A stretch of 64,000 nucleotides of DNA from Luteimicrobium sp042670205 (GCF_042670205.1 NZ_JBHUWD010000015.1:1-64000), one strand, 5' to 3'. Shown: positions 33,804 through 43,369, numbered from the stretch's first letter. Translations and numbers: made by a program. The notes: generated from the sequence alone by a model not told the origin.

Positions 33804-34765
33804 CCGTTCCCGCGCTGTCCATCGTTCTGCCCGTCCACAACGACGGGATCTACGCCGTCTCAACGATTGCGCGGCTGGCCAGCCAGACTCGCGGGGATTT
33901 CGAGTGTGTGGTCGTCGATGACGGGTCGACGGACGGCAGCGGGAACGTCATCGCGGGCGCTATCGCTTCCGACCGGCGCTTCAGGCTCGAACCGCTCGAA
34001 CCGGCCGCAGGCCAGGGCGCCGCCCGAAACCTCGGTCTCCGGAGCACATCCGCGGAGTGGGTCTGGTTCGTGGACGCAGACGACGAGCCCCGTGATGATT
34101 TCGTCGAACGAATGCTCGAATGCGTGCAGCCGACTGTGGACCTCGTGGTGTGCCGGGCGCTCGAGCGCCGGGGAACCGTCGCAACACCGTTGCCACTACC
34201 TGGCGGGCGACCTCCGCTGAGCCCCGCAGAACTCGTGGGGGAACTGCTCCGCGGCAACGTGCGGGGATACGTGTGGAACCGGATCTTTCGGCGCACGGTG
34301 CTGGGGGCCGATCCGTTTCCGGACCTGACCTCGAAGCAAGACATCGTCGCGATGGTCGAGATCGCCCCGCGCTGTCGAGCTACCGCGGTGCTTGACGAGC
34401 CCCTCTATACCTACGTTCGGCGCGGCGACTCAGTCACTGGCGGTCGTGCTAACCGCGCGTCCAACGCCCTCGTCCCCGCTCGACGGGTAGCGGAGGCAGA
34501 CTGGGCAGGCCGTCGGCTGTCAACCGCCGACGACCGCGCGTTGTACGCGCTCCTCGGGGCCACGTCCTACGCGCACGACGCGGCGCGGTTCGCGGGCGCT
34601 GGCTCGCGCGAGAGTGACACTCAAGCGCGGCGCCTGGTGACCACGCGCGGTCTCGCACGCGCCGTGCGCCTCGGCCGGCACGCGCTTGCGGTCAAGGCGG
34701 CCGCGCTCTGGGTCTCGCCTCGCCTCTACGTCCGCGCGATCGCTCTCGCAGGGCGGCGGTCATGA
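33800..34765 (+). CDS. family 2 glycosyltransferase
   Basis: A 321-residue GT2 with SIVLPVHNDG, VVVDDGSTDGSG and the DxD-like segment VWFVDADDEP. GTG at 33800 overlaps the previous stop by four bases and follows GGAGG. The C-terminal part (RRLVTTRGLARAVRL) is helical and basic. Base composition is somewhat less GC-rich than the flanking housekeeping genes, as often in polysaccharide clusters. Confidence 0.85.
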   Translation: MTVPALSIVLPVHNDGIYAVSTIARLASQTRGDFECVVVDDGSTDGSGNVIAGAIASDRRFRLEPLEPAAGQGAARNLGLRSTSAEWVWFVDADDEPRDDFVERMLECVQPTVDLVVCRALERRGTVATPLPLPGGRPPLSPAELVGELLRGNVRGYVWNRIFRRTVLGADPFPDLTSKQDIVAMVEIAPRCRATAVLDEPLYTYVRRGDSVTGGRANRASNALVPARRVAEADWAGRRLSTADDRALYALLGATSYAHDAARFAGAGSRESDTQARRLVTTRGLARAVRLGRHALAVKAAALWVSPRLYVRAIALAGRRS

Positions 34766-35847
34766 TGGACGTCCTGCGCGTGCTGCCGCAGCTCAGACAG
34801 CACCACGTCGAGACCGCCGACCCTGCGGGTGGGGACCGGGTCACCGTCTTTCTTGCACCGAGCTACGAGACGACGAGCGCCGCGCCGCCGCGAGCGCGCC
34901 AGGTGAGCGGGCGAGGAATGTTGCGAGCCGTCTGGGGCAGCGACGCGCGCGTCCTCGAGATCTGGGAGCCGCTGTGGATGCGGCATCTGGCGCTGCACGC
35001 CGCGGTCGTCGCGACCTGGAAGGCGGCGAGCCTCGTCCGCCGCGGGCGGCAGCGTCCCGTGGTAGCGCACGCGATGGAGAACGCCGACCTGACTGCCCTG
35101 CTCGGTGCCGGGCGTCATGTGCCAGGGAGCGTCGAACGCGCCGCAGCGTTCTTCCTGGGGCGTTACGCGAGATGGTCGCTCAGCCGCGTGGTGTTCGCGA
35201 CGCCGAGCTCACGCGACCTCTACCTCCGCCTGCCCGGGGCGGCCGGGGTTCCCGCTCGACTGGTGCTCGACCTGCCGACGGCCGCCCCTGAAACGAGCGA
35301 CGGCAAGGGCGTCGTATTCGTCGGGCTCGCGGCCGAGCACAAGGGTGTGCGCGACCTTCTTCGGGCGTGGCCGGCCGTGGAGGCCGCGAACGCGTCGGCG
35401 CGCCTCGTGCTGGTCGGAGACGGCCCCCTGTCGGCCGAGATCGTGTCGTGGTGCTCCGAGCGGCCGAGCAGCAGGGCGTTCCGCGGTGCGCTGCCCCGTG
35501 ACGAGGCCCTCGCGGAGGTGGAGAGCGCCGCCGTCCTCGCCGCGCCGTCCCGCCCCCGCCGTCGGTGGCGCGAGCAGGTCGGGCTGCCGATCCGTGAGGG
35601 GCTCCGGGCCGGCCGTACGATCGTCACAACGAACGAGACGGGGCTGGCACCCTGGCTGAGCGAGCACGGGCACCGGGTGGTTGCGACGGGTGACGTCGAG
35701 GCGCTCGCACAGGCGCTGGTCGGCGCACTCGAGACGCCGCTCGACCCCGACGACGTCCGGGCGGCGCTGCCGTCCGTCGACTCCCGTGTTCGCGCGACCG
35801 CCGAGCTCTATGAGGGCCTCGTCCCGTGGCCGGAGCCCCGGGCGTGA
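34762..35847 (+). CDS. family 4 glycosyltransferase
   Basis: A 361-residue GT-B enzyme. The C-terminal half has the GT1/GT4 donor site: VVFVGLAAEHKGVRDLLRAW, RLVLVGDGPL and GLPIREGLRAGRTIVTTNETG. The N-terminal half is divergent. The ATG at 34762 overlaps the previous stop (ATGA). It presumably adds one sugar of the repeat unit; the donor is not predictable. Confidence 0.84.
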   Translation: MMDVLRVLPQLRQHHVETADPAGGDRVTVFLAPSYETTSAAPPRARQVSGRGMLRAVWGSDARVLEIWEPLWMRHLALHAAVVATWKAASLVRRGRQRPVVAHAMENADLTALLGAGRHVPGSVERAAAFFLGRYARWSLSRVVFATPSSRDLYLRLPGAAGVPARLVLDLPTAAPETSDGKGVVFVGLAAEHKGVRDLLRAWPAVEAANASARLVLVGDGPLSAEIVSWCSERPSSRAFRGALPRDEALAEVESAAVLAAPSRPRRRWREQVGLPIREGLRAGRTIVTTNETGLAPWLSEHGHRVVATGDVEALAQALVGALETPLDPDDVRAALPSVDSRVRATAELYEGLVPWPEPRA

Positions 35848-36359
35848 CCGGGCGTCGCGTCGGCCTCGCGGTGACCCTCTTTCTGGCCGGGCTCGCGTGC
35901 CTCGCGACCGCCGGGGTGCTGATCGCCCGCTCCGATATCGGCGACTCGCCTAGCGGGACGACCCCGACCGCGGCCGCGCCCACGCCCAGCGACCCGGCCC
36001 AGTACGCGCGGGACCTGGTCTCGGCGGCCAACGCTCGGAGGCACGACGCCGGTCTTGCGCGGCTCACGGCGTCGAGCTGCGCCCGCGACGCTGCGAAGCG
36101 CCGTGCCGAGGCGCTCGTGGGGACGGCCCCGCTCACGCATGCGCCTCTCGCGCCGGTGACGGAGACCTGCACGGCGTCCCGGACCGCAGCCGAGAACCTC
36201 GCGCGGGCGGAGAGCGACCCGGTGCAGGTAGTCGACGCGTGGATGGGCTCCGCCGGGCACCGCCAGAACATCCTCGACCCGGCGTTCGGCTCGGTCGGGG
36301 CGTCGTGCGCGAAGGACGGAGCCGCGATGCTTTGCTCGATGGTGTTCCTGGGCAGCTGA
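35844..36359 (+). CDS. membrane-anchored CAP/SCP domain protein
   Basis: A 171-residue protein with one N-terminal hydrophobic segment (LAVTLFLAGLACLATAGVLIA) and a CAP domain: SAANARRHDAGLARL, SAGHRQNILDPAFGSVGASC and the final MVFLGS strand. CAP proteins are extracellular and mostly of unknown activity. GTG at 35844 overlaps the previous stop (GTGA); a GTG at 35826 is less likely. Four cysteines could form disulfides. Its place at the end of the sugar-transferase run suggests a surface role. Confidence 0.82.
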   Translation: MTGRRVGLAVTLFLAGLACLATAGVLIARSDIGDSPSGTTPTAAAPTPSDPAQYARDLVSAANARRHDAGLARLTASSCARDAAKRRAEALVGTAPLTHAPLAPVTETCTASRTAAENLARAESDPVQVVDAWMGSAGHRQNILDPAFGSVGASCAKDGAAMLCSMVFLGS

Positions 36360-36435
36360 CGATCGTGCCCGGGCGACCCGGGCGGTCGCCACCTAGGCTC
36401 GGGTCGACCGGTGGTCAGGGGGAACGGAGCGCGTC

Positions 36436-37059
36436 ATGAATCTGCCAGGAAAGATCCGCACGGGACGGCGTCTCGCGGGGCAGCTGGCCCGCACGCCCAG
36501 CGAGCTCCGCAACGTTCCGCGGACCGTGAGGAGCCAAGGGACCCCGCTCGACGTCGGCCTCCCGTGGCTCGCGTTCGTGGTGATCGACCGGCTCGACGAG
36601 ATCGTCGGGCCAGAAAGCAGCGTGTTCGAGTTCGGCGGGGGCGGCTCGACCGTCTGGTTCGCAGAGCGCGCCCGACAGGTGACGAGCATCGAGCACGACC
36701 CCGAGTGGGCGGCGCTCCTGGAGGAGCGGTTCGCGGCCACTCCGAACGTCGACGTGCGCCACGTCGCGGCGGCAGGCGGCTCGTACGACGAGTACGTCGC
36801 ATCGGTCGAGAGCTTTCCCGACGACTCGCTCGACGTCGTGCTGGTGGACGGCAGGAGCCGCGTCCGCTGCGCGCTCGCAGCCATGCCGAAGGTGCGTCCT
36901 GGTGGCTTCCTGGTGCTGGATGACTCGCAGCGGAAGTACTACGGTCCGGCCCACGAGGCGCTCGCGCCGTGGCCGCACGAGACGCTCCAGGGAATGGCGC
37001 CGTACAAGTTCGACTTCGGTGTCACGACGTTCTGGCGGCGGCCGGCTGAGGGCGACTGA
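36436..37059 (+). CDS. class I SAM-dependent methyltransferase-like protein
   Basis: A 207-residue protein with a SAM motif I VFEFGGGGSTVWFA, the acidic strand VTSIEHDPEWAAL and a DVVLVDGRSRVRCAL strand. It resembles small O-methyltransferases that act on glycans. ATG at 36436 is the start, 76 bases after the CAP gene, and it is convergent with the ABC exporter. The substrate is inferred to be a sugar of the local polymer. Confidence 0.75.
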   Translation: MNLPGKIRTGRRLAGQLARTPSELRNVPRTVRSQGTPLDVGLPWLAFVVIDRLDEIVGPESSVFEFGGGGSTVWFAERARQVTSIEHDPEWAALLEERFAATPNVDVRHVAAAGGSYDEYVASVESFPDDSLDVVLVDGRSRVRCALAAMPKVRPGGFLVLDDSQRKYYGPAHEALAPWPHETLQGMAPYKFDFGVTTFWRRPAEGD

Positions 37060-37063
37060 CCGG

Positions 37064-38821
37064 TCAGAGCGCCTGCGCGCGCGTGATGCCGGTGATGTCG
37101 CTGAAGAACGAGTTCTGCAGGCGGAGGCGGTCGACGGTGTCGAAGTCCTCAACACGCCCGTCGACGACGACCATGACACGGTCACAGACTGAGAGTGTCG
37201 ACAGACGGTGCGCGATGAGGAACACAATCACGCCTGGCCGAAGCCTGGCGAGCGTCTCTTGTACCAACATCTCGGACTTGACGTCGAGCGCGCTCGTGGG
37301 CTCGTCGAGCACCAGCACGTCGGGGTCGGCAGCGAGGGCCCTGGCGAGGCACAGACGTTGACGCTGGCCGCCGGACAGCCCGGACGAGCGCTGGCCGAGC
37401 TGCGTGGCATACCCGTCGGGCCATGACAGGATCTCGTCGTGCAGCCCCACGCGGACGGCGGCGTCCTCGACCGCGTCGTCGGCGATGTCGTCTCGGTAGA
37501 ACCGGATGTTGTCCGCGACGGAGCCCCAGACCACCTGAGAGCTCTGCGGCACGTACGCCACCCGGGAGTGCCAGTCGGAGTTGCGGAACTGCTGCGCCTC
37601 CTGGCCGTTGACGAGCAGTGCGCCTCGGTCCGGCGGTCGGAGCCGCAGGAGGATCTGCGTGAGGGTCGACTTGCCCGCACCCGACGGCCCGACGATACCC
37701 ACGACTTCGTCAGCTCCGACGTCGAAGCTGACGCCGTGCAGGACGTCGTGCCCGTCGTCGTATGCGAAGACCACGTCGCGCATCCCGATACGCGCGATCG
37801 GTGGCAGCGGCACGTTGCCTTCAGGCGTGGGGTGCTCCCGGTACCGAGCGATCGCCGCCTCGACGTCGCGTAGGAAGGGCAACTGAAGGTCGAGCCCGCT
37901 CAGCGAGGTCTGAAGCTGCTGCCCGTAGCCGAGAGAGCGCACGAGAATGAGAACGACAGCGGCGAGTGACGCGACCGCGCCGACGTCGGACCACCAGATC
38001 ACGGCGAGGGTGGTGACGAGCAGCAGAATCGCCGCACTTTGAAAGAGCGACGGTGCGGTTGCGACGAGGAAGCGCGTCGAGAACCAAGGGCGCCGAAGTG
38101 CCAAGGTCTGCTCGTCGAAGGACCTCGAGAGTTGGTCGGCTCGTCCGAAGACCTCAATCTCCTCGGCGAGGGCGGAGGCTTCTTCGATCGACGCAGCGTA
38201 CTCGACCGTCGCGCGGCTCACCTGCGCTGCGCTGCGCTGCACCGCCCGTCCGAGCGGGCGGAGAAGCAGAAGGAGCAGGGCCGAAACCACGACGAGCGCG
38301 AGCGCGCCGATGAGGCTGATCGCGAGGGCGGACGCGAACATCGCGAAGAACAGCAGCCCCCACGACATGGCGCGCGCCACCTCGATGACGGCGAGTGCTG
38401 CCTTCTCCGCGTTGGTGGTGACCAGTGCTTGAAAACTGCCGGCCCGCTCGCGGGACTTGAGGTCCCATGACGCGCGGGAGAACGCGTCAAAGAGTCGCCT
38501 CCGAAGGGTGGTCATGGCTTCTGCGCTAATCCGTGAAGGCTCGTACGCGAGGTAGAGCTGGAGGACGGCACGGAGCAGCGTGAGCGCGAGGGCCAGAATG
38601 ACGACGGCTGAGACTTGCGGTGTCCAGCTCCTCGCTCCGAGGCTCAGGGCGACTGCGTCGTCGCCCTGCGAGAGAGCGACGGCGACGGCAGCGACGAGCG
38701 CGAAGAGGAACGCCTCGACGACCCCCGCCACGACGGCGGCCGTGGCGAGCAGGATCAGCCTCCGGCGTGCGGATCCGAATGTCCGGGTGACCTCCCGGAA
38801 TGCGGCCAGAAACGTGCGCAA
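37064..38821 (-). CDS. ABC exporter, fused permease-ATPase (possible lipid-linked glycan flippase)
   Basis: A 585-residue half-transporter. Six membrane segments occupy about 20-300. The ATPase domain has Walker A GPSGAGKST, the Q-loop PQSSQ, signature LSGGQRQR, Walker B VLVLDEPTSALD and H-loop IAHRLS. The architecture and length match PglK/MsbA-type exporters. No Wzx flippase is in this cluster, although a Wzy-like polymerase and an initiating transferase are, so flipping the lipid-linked unit is a reasonable inference. The start is unsettled: TTG at 38821 is the only credible one in frame. Confidence 0.85.
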   Translation of the reverse strand: MRTFLAAFREVTRTFGSARRRLILLATAAVVAGVVEAFLFALVAAVAVALSQGDDAVALSLGARSWTPQVSAVVILALALTLLRAVLQLYLAYEPSRISAEAMTTLRRRLFDAFSRASWDLKSRERAGSFQALVTTNAEKAALAVIEVARAMSWGLLFFAMFASALAISLIGALALVVVSALLLLLLRPLGRAVQRSAAQVSRATVEYAASIEEASALAEEIEVFGRADQLSRSFDEQTLALRRPWFSTRFLVATAPSLFQSAAILLLVTTLAVIWWSDVGAVASLAAVVLILVRSLGYGQQLQTSLSGLDLQLPFLRDVEAAIARYREHPTPEGNVPLPPIARIGMRDVVFAYDDGHDVLHGVSFDVGADEVVGIVGPSGAGKSTLTQILLRLRPPDRGALLVNGQEAQQFRNSDWHSRVAYVPQSSQVVWGSVADNIRFYRDDIADDAVEDAAVRVGLHDEILSWPDGYATQLGQRSSGLSGGQRQRLCLARALAADPDVLVLDEPTSALDVKSEMLVQETLARLRPGVIVFLIAHRLSTLSVCDRVMVVVDGRVEDFDTVDRLRLQNSFFSDITGITRAQAL

Positions 38822-39096
38822 GCTGCGTGCAACGGCACCGCGGCGCGGTCGAGCTGCATCGTCCAGTGTCCTCGCCCCCTCCCACGACGACGCTAGTGGC
38901 GGCCCCGAGATGCGGCGCGGCGAACAGCGGTGAGCACGCGCGCGACGACGGCCCGCGAGGTCTCACCGGGCGCCGAGAAGCGATTGTCTGGGAGTCATGC
39001 GGACGCGGCGCCAGGCTACACATGGGGACCGCTCACCGCAGCCACGGACGAGTGGCTCCGCATGCAGGAGGGCGCCTTCGGAACCACCATGGGGTG

Positions 39097-39969
39097 ATGG
39101 CGACCACGGGGGCAGCTCGCATCGCGCGAATCGGCAAGCGGTACGTCAAACCGGTCGTGTCCGACCAGGTCTGGCTGACCGCCAAGACGTCGGTCCGAAC
39201 GTTTCTCGGGCGTCGTATCGAGGACGGTGCGCCGCCGCGCGGCGACATGCACTACTTGGATTTTCTTCGAGAGCTGCACACGGTCGTGCAACCTGCGACC
39301 TACCTCGAGATCGGAGTCCGTTGGGGCAGCAGCCTGGCGCTCTCGCGCACCAGGAGCCTGGGGATCGACCCCGCCTACAACATCACGTCGGAGCTCGACC
39401 TGCCCCTTCGTCTCGAGCGCACGACGAGCGACGAGTATTTTGCGCGCGAGGACGCGTGTCGTTGGCTCGGTGGGCCGGTAGAGATGGCGTTCATCGACGG
39501 CATGCACCTGTTCGAGTACGCGCTGCGCGACTTCATCAACGTCGAGCGGCATTCGCGACGTTCGAGCGTGATCGTCTTCGACGACATGCTTCCGAGGACC
39601 ACCGACGAAGCGGCCCGCGAGAAGCACACGGACTCCTGGACCGGCGACGTCTACCACGTGCACGAGGTGCTGCGGCAGGAGCGCCCCGATCTGACGCTCA
39701 TCGTCGTGGACACGGCGCCCACCGGGCTGCTGCTCGTCACGAACCTGGATGCGGAGTCGACGGTCCTCGAGGATCGTTACGACGAGTTCGTCGCGGCCTA
39801 CTCGTCGAGCGATCCGCAGCCGGTGCCTCGGCGCGTGCTCGACCGCCAGGGCGCGCGACACCCGGCCGAGGTGCTGGCCTCTCCCGCGTGGGAGGCGCTG
39901 CGAGCGTACCGGGAGGCGTCCCCACCGCTCGGAGCGGTCGGGTTCCCGCACTTCGAGTCGCTGACGTAG
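39097..39969 (+). CDS. class I SAM-dependent methyltransferase (TylF/type 24-like)
   Basis: A 290-residue protein with YLEIGVRWGSSLAL as the SAM-binding start, VEMAFIDGMHLFEYALRD as the acidic metal/SAM segment, and VIVFDDMLP. It resembles methyltransferases of sugar or macrolide pathways. ATG at 39097 follows GGGGTG. It lies at the end of the polysaccharide cluster and is divergent from the ABC exporter. Codon use is less biased than in the flanking genes. Confidence 0.78.
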   Translation: MATTGAARIARIGKRYVKPVVSDQVWLTAKTSVRTFLGRRIEDGAPPRGDMHYLDFLRELHTVVQPATYLEIGVRWGSSLALSRTRSLGIDPAYNITSELDLPLRLERTTSDEYFAREDACRWLGGPVEMAFIDGMHLFEYALRDFINVERHSRRSSVIVFDDMLPRTTDEAAREKHTDSWTGDVYHVHEVLRQERPDLTLIVVDTAPTGLLLVTNLDAESTVLEDRYDEFVAAYSSSDPQPVPRRVLDRQGARHPAEVLASPAWEALRAYREASPPLGAVGFPHFESLT

Positions 39970-40088
39970 ACGTGTCGCGAGAATCGCCGACGCGCCGGAA
40001 TGCCGTCGCGACTCCGGGCTTTCTCGGCGTTCGGACCGGTGCACCCTCGAGCGGGCGCGCGCATGATGGGGGGACGGAGGTGAGTCCG

Positions 40089-40622
40089 ATGAAGGCTTCG
40101 GTCGGGGATCGCGTCATCACGGTGTCGGGCACGGTCGGGACGGCGGCGCGCGAGGGTCGGGTGGTCGAGCTGCGCCACCTCGACGGGTCGCCGCCGTTCG
40201 TCGTCGAGTGGGCTGACTCGGGGGAGCGCAGCGTCGTCTTCCCCGGCCCGGACACGGTGCTCGAGCACGACGACGGCCCGCCGGCGGTCGCCGAGGACGT
40301 CGGGACGCCGCCGGGTGCGCAGGAGGACGCGCAGGTGCCCGCGCACACCACGTGGCGGATCCAGGTCGACGTGTTCGAGCACGAGGGTCACACGCACGCG
40401 CAGGCGATCCTGGTGGCGCCGGGTGAGGACCTCGGCTCGGGCCTCGACGAGCTCCGGTCGGTCGGCCAGGCGCGGCGCGCACCGGGCGACGCGGACCTGC
40501 CGCTCGTGGGTGACGAGCTCGCCGTCGGGCGGGCCCTGCGCCGGCTGGCTTCCCGGCTGCTGGGGGACGCCGAGCAGGACATCGCGCACGCGACCGGCGA
40601 CCGCTCGCACGTGCACGCATGA
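40089..40622 (+). CDS. DUF1918-DUF1876 fusion protein
   Basis: A 177-residue protein joining two small actinobacterial domains. Residues 1-58 are DUF1918 (SVGDRVITVSG then REGRVVELRHLDGSPPFVVEW). Residues 75-165 are DUF1876 (WRIQVDVFEHEGHTHAQAIL). In most species these are separate genes. No function is known. ATG at 40089 follows GGAGGTGA. The stop overlaps the acylphosphatase start. Confidence 0.82.
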   Translation: MKASVGDRVITVSGTVGTAAREGRVVELRHLDGSPPFVVEWADSGERSVVFPGPDTVLEHDDGPPAVAEDVGTPPGAQEDAQVPAHTTWRIQVDVFEHEGHTHAQAILVAPGEDLGSGLDELRSVGQARRAPGDADLPLVGDELAVGRALRRLASRLLGDAEQDIAHATGDRSHVHA

Positions 40623-40894
40623 CGGACGCCGGGCCGGGGGAGCGGGAGCGGCTGCGCGCCGTCGTGCACGGCCGTGTGCAGGGCGTGGGGTTCCGCTGGT
40701 CCGTGGGCCGTGAGCTGTCCCGGCTGGGGTTGCGCGGCTCGGCCGAGAACCACGACGACGGGACCGTCGTCGTGACGGCTGCGGGGTCGCGCACGGGGGT
40801 CGACGGCTTGGTCGCGTGGCTGTGCGGCGACGGGACGCCCGGCGAGGTGGTGCGCGTGGAGCTCGACCGCGGCCCGGCGGCGGGCGGGTCGTAG
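40619..40894 (+). CDS. acylphosphatase
   Basis: A 91-residue enzyme that hydrolyses acyl phosphates. The signature VHGRVQGVGFRWSV holds the phosphate-binding loop and the catalytic Arg; the catalytic Asn is in SAENHDDGTV. ATG at 40619 overlaps the previous stop (ATGA). The tail PAAGGS is non-standard but short. Confidence 0.9.
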   Translation: MTDAGPGERERLRAVVHGRVQGVGFRWSVGRELSRLGLRGSAENHDDGTVVVTAAGSRTGVDGLVAWLCGDGTPGEVVRVELDRGPAAGGS

Positions 40895-40900
40895 CGCGGC

Positions 40901-41926
40901 TCAGGCGACCGGCGCGCCGATCCGCCGACACGTGGCGCGCTCGACCAGCTCGGTCGGGAGCCGTACGTGCACGTCCCGCTCGACCCCGTCGATGACGTCG
41001 ACGAGCAGGCGCAGCGCCTCGGCACCCATCTGGTGCAGCGGCTGGCTGATGGTGGTGAGCGGCGGAGTCGACAGCGCGGACTCGGGCACGTTGTCGAAGC
41101 CGATGATCGAGACGTCGTCGGGCACGCCGACGCCCAGCTCGCGGGCGACCTCCATGGTTGCGAGCGCCGAGAGGTCGTTGGCGGCGAAGATCGCGGTGGG
41201 CCGGTCGGGGCGGCTCAGCAGGTCGCGGGCGGGGCCGGCCGCGGCGTCCCGGATGTAGGAGCCGACGCGGACGAGGCTGGGGTCGACGTCGATCCCCGCG
41301 TCGACCATCGCCTGGCGGAAGCCGGCCTCGCGCAGGCGGGCCGACTCGAGGTCGCCGCGGCCCGCGAGGAAGCCGATCCGGGAGTGCCCGAGGTCGAGCA
41401 GGTAGCGGGTGGCGGCGACGGCGCCCGCGTAGTTGTCGGAGTCGATCGTGGGCAGCCCGGACGGTCCGGTGTGCGGGTCGACGGCCACGACGGGCACGCC
41501 GTGGTTGGTGTCGACGACCGTGGGCGTCACGATGACCGCGCCGTCGATGAGCGTGCCGGACAGGCGCGAGAGGTGCCGGCGCTCCCAGCCGACGTCGGCG
41601 CCGCGGCTGCCGCCCGAGTAGGCGAGCAGCTCGTAGCCGGTGCCGGCGATCGCGTCGGACGCCCCCTTGAGGAGCTCGGTCGAGAACGGCTCGAACTCGG
41701 CGACGAGGATCCCGAGCACGTGGGTGCGCCGCGACCGCAGGCTCTGCGCGCCGAGGCTGGCCTCGTAGCCGAGGCGCTCGATCACGCCCTGGACCCGGTC
41801 GAGCGTCTCCTGAGCGACGCCGTAGCGCCCGTTGACGACCTTGGACACGGTCGCCACGGACACGCCGGCCTCGCGGGCGACGTCGGCCATCTTGACCCGG
41901 GGGGCGAGGTTCACAGGGACGATCAT
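40901..41926 (-). CDS. LacI-family transcriptional repressor
   Basis: A 341-residue regulator with a LacI helix-turn-helix (MADVAREAGVSVATVSKVVNG), the hinge EASLGAQSLRSRRT and a periplasmic-binding-like sugar domain (GFLAGRGDLESARLREAGF, AIFAANDLSAL). It is divergent from the ABC-GH3-GH10 operon and almost surely controls it. The inducer is probably a xylo-oligosaccharide. ATG at 41926 is used; ATG at the MADVAR position is an alternative. The palindrome at 41952 is a good operator. Confidence 0.9.
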   Translation of the reverse strand: MIVPVNLAPRVKMADVAREAGVSVATVSKVVNGRYGVAQETLDRVQGVIERLGYEASLGAQSLRSRRTHVLGILVAEFEPFSTELLKGASDAIAGTGYELLAYSGGSRGADVGWERRHLSRLSGTLIDGAVIVTPTVVDTNHGVPVVAVDPHTGPSGLPTIDSDNYAGAVAATRYLLDLGHSRIGFLAGRGDLESARLREAGFRQAMVDAGIDVDPSLVRVGSYIRDAAAGPARDLLSRPDRPTAIFAANDLSALATMEVARELGVGVPDDVSIIGFDNVPESALSTPPLTTISQPLHQMGAEALRLLVDVIDGVERDVHVRLPTELVERATCRRIGAPVA

Positions 41927-41951
41927 AGGCGGCGTCCGTCCGTCACTAAAA

Positions 41952-41972
41952 CGTTATCGATAACGGTTGACA
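41952..41972 (+). promoter_or_regulatory. LacI operator overlapping a promoter
   Basis: A perfect 14-bp palindrome CGTTATCGATAACG at 41952-41965 is immediately followed by a consensus -35, TTGACA (41967-41972). It lies between the divergent repressor and the importer operon. A repressor bound here would block polymerase; sugar binding would release it. Confidence 0.82.
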
Positions 41973-42049
41973 CACGCGCCCCGCCCGCGCCAGACTCGCA
42001 GCCGTCACCCTCCGACAGCACCCGTCGACGACGACGAAAGGGTTCAACG

Positions 42050-43360
42050 ATGACCAGAAAGTTCCGCGGTGCGGCTCTTGTCGCGCTCGGTGCGAGCGCA
42101 GCGCTCGCCCTGACCGCCTGCTCGGGCGACGACGGAAACGGCGGCGGCGGCGACGCGTCCGACTCCGGCCCCGTCACCCTGCACATGTGGACCAACGCCT
42201 CGACCGGTCCCGGCACCGAGTACTTCGCGCAGTTCGCGAAGGACGTGCACGCGAAGTACCCGAACATCACCCTCGACATCCAGAACATCCAGAACGAGAA
42301 CTACGACGGCAAGCTCCAGACCGCCATCAACTCGGGTTCCGCGCCGGAGATCTTCTACCAGCGCGGCGGCGGCAAGATGGGCGACATGGTCGACGCCGGC
42401 CAGGTGCTGGACCTGACCGACCTCGTCACCGACGAGACGACGACCGCGATCGGCGACGGCGTCCTCAAGTCCGAGCAGATCGACGGCAAGACGTACGCGA
42501 TGCCGTACACCGTCACGCCGGGCGGCATGTGGTACAGCAAGGACCTGTTCCAGCAGGCCGGCATCAGCGCCAACCCGACCACGATCGACGAGCTGAACAC
42601 GGCCGTCTCGCAGCTCAAGGCGAAGAACATCACGCCGATCGCGCTCGGGGCCAAGGACGCCTGGCCCGCCGCGCACTGGTACTACTGGTTCGCGCTGCGC
42701 GAGTGCTCCGAGGACACGCTGAACTCGACCGCGAAGAGCCTCAAGTTCGACGACCCGTGCTGGACCAAGGCGGGCGACGACCTCGACGCCTTCGCGAAGA
42801 CGCAGCCGTTCAACAAGGGCTTCCTGTCCACCTCGGCGCAGCAGGGCGCAGGCAGCTCGGCGGGCCAGCTCGCCAACCACAAGGCGGCTCAGGAGCTCAT
42901 GGGCGCCTGGGAGCCCGGCCAGGTCGCGTCGCTGACGCCCGACCAGAAGCCGCTCCCCGACCTCGGGTTCTACGGCTTCCCGGCCGTCAACGGCGGCCAG
43001 GGCGACCCCAAGGCGATCATGGGCGGCGTCGACGGGTTCTCGTGCTCGGCCAAGGCCCCCAAGCAGGCCTGCGCCGACGTGCTGAACTTCCTCGTCACGA
43101 AGGACACGCAGGAGCAGTTCTACAAGGCCTTCCAGGCCGTGCCGGTCAACAAGGAGGCGCAGTCGGTCGTCACCGAGTCGTACCTCAAGGAGGCCATCGC
43201 CGCCTACAACGAGGCCCCGTACGTCTCGCTGTGGCTCGACACCCTCTACGGGCAGAACGTCGGCAACGCGCTCAACACGGCCGTCGTCAACCTGCTCGCG
43301 GGCAAGGGCTCCGTGGCCGACATCATCACCAAGGTCAACGACGCCGCGGCGAAGGGGTGA
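42050..43360 (+). CDS. sugar ABC transporter substrate-binding lipoprotein
   Basis: A 436-residue extracytoplasmic binding protein (family 1) with a lipobox LTACSG after a short signal peptide. VTLHMWTNASTGPG and PEIFYQRGGGKMGDM are typical of carbohydrate-binding proteins. It starts the operon with two permeases and two glycosidases. ATG at 42050 is 9 bases after AAAGGG. The ligand is inferred to be a xylo-oligosaccharide from the enzymes downstream. Confidence 0.93.
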   Translation: MTRKFRGAALVALGASAALALTACSGDDGNGGGGDASDSGPVTLHMWTNASTGPGTEYFAQFAKDVHAKYPNITLDIQNIQNENYDGKLQTAINSGSAPEIFYQRGGGKMGDMVDAGQVLDLTDLVTDETTTAIGDGVLKSEQIDGKTYAMPYTVTPGGMWYSKDLFQQAGISANPTTIDELNTAVSQLKAKNITPIALGAKDAWPAAHWYYWFALRECSEDTLNSTAKSLKFDDPCWTKAGDDLDAFAKTQPFNKGFLSTSAQQGAGSSAGQLANHKAAQELMGAWEPGQVASLTPDQKPLPDLGFYGFPAVNGGQGDPKAIMGGVDGFSCSAKAPKQACADVLNFLVTKDTQEQFYKAFQAVPVNKEAQSVVTESYLKEAIAAYNEAPYVSLWLDTLYGQNVGNALNTAVVNLLAGKGSVADIITKVNDAAAKG

Positions 43361-43369
43361 TCTGAGCAC

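Noticed and set aside
24372..39969. Polysaccharide cluster as a recently acquired genomic island next to a tRNA
   Set aside because: No integrase, no repeat of the tRNA 3' end at the far side, and only a mild drop in GC, so island status is not supported.
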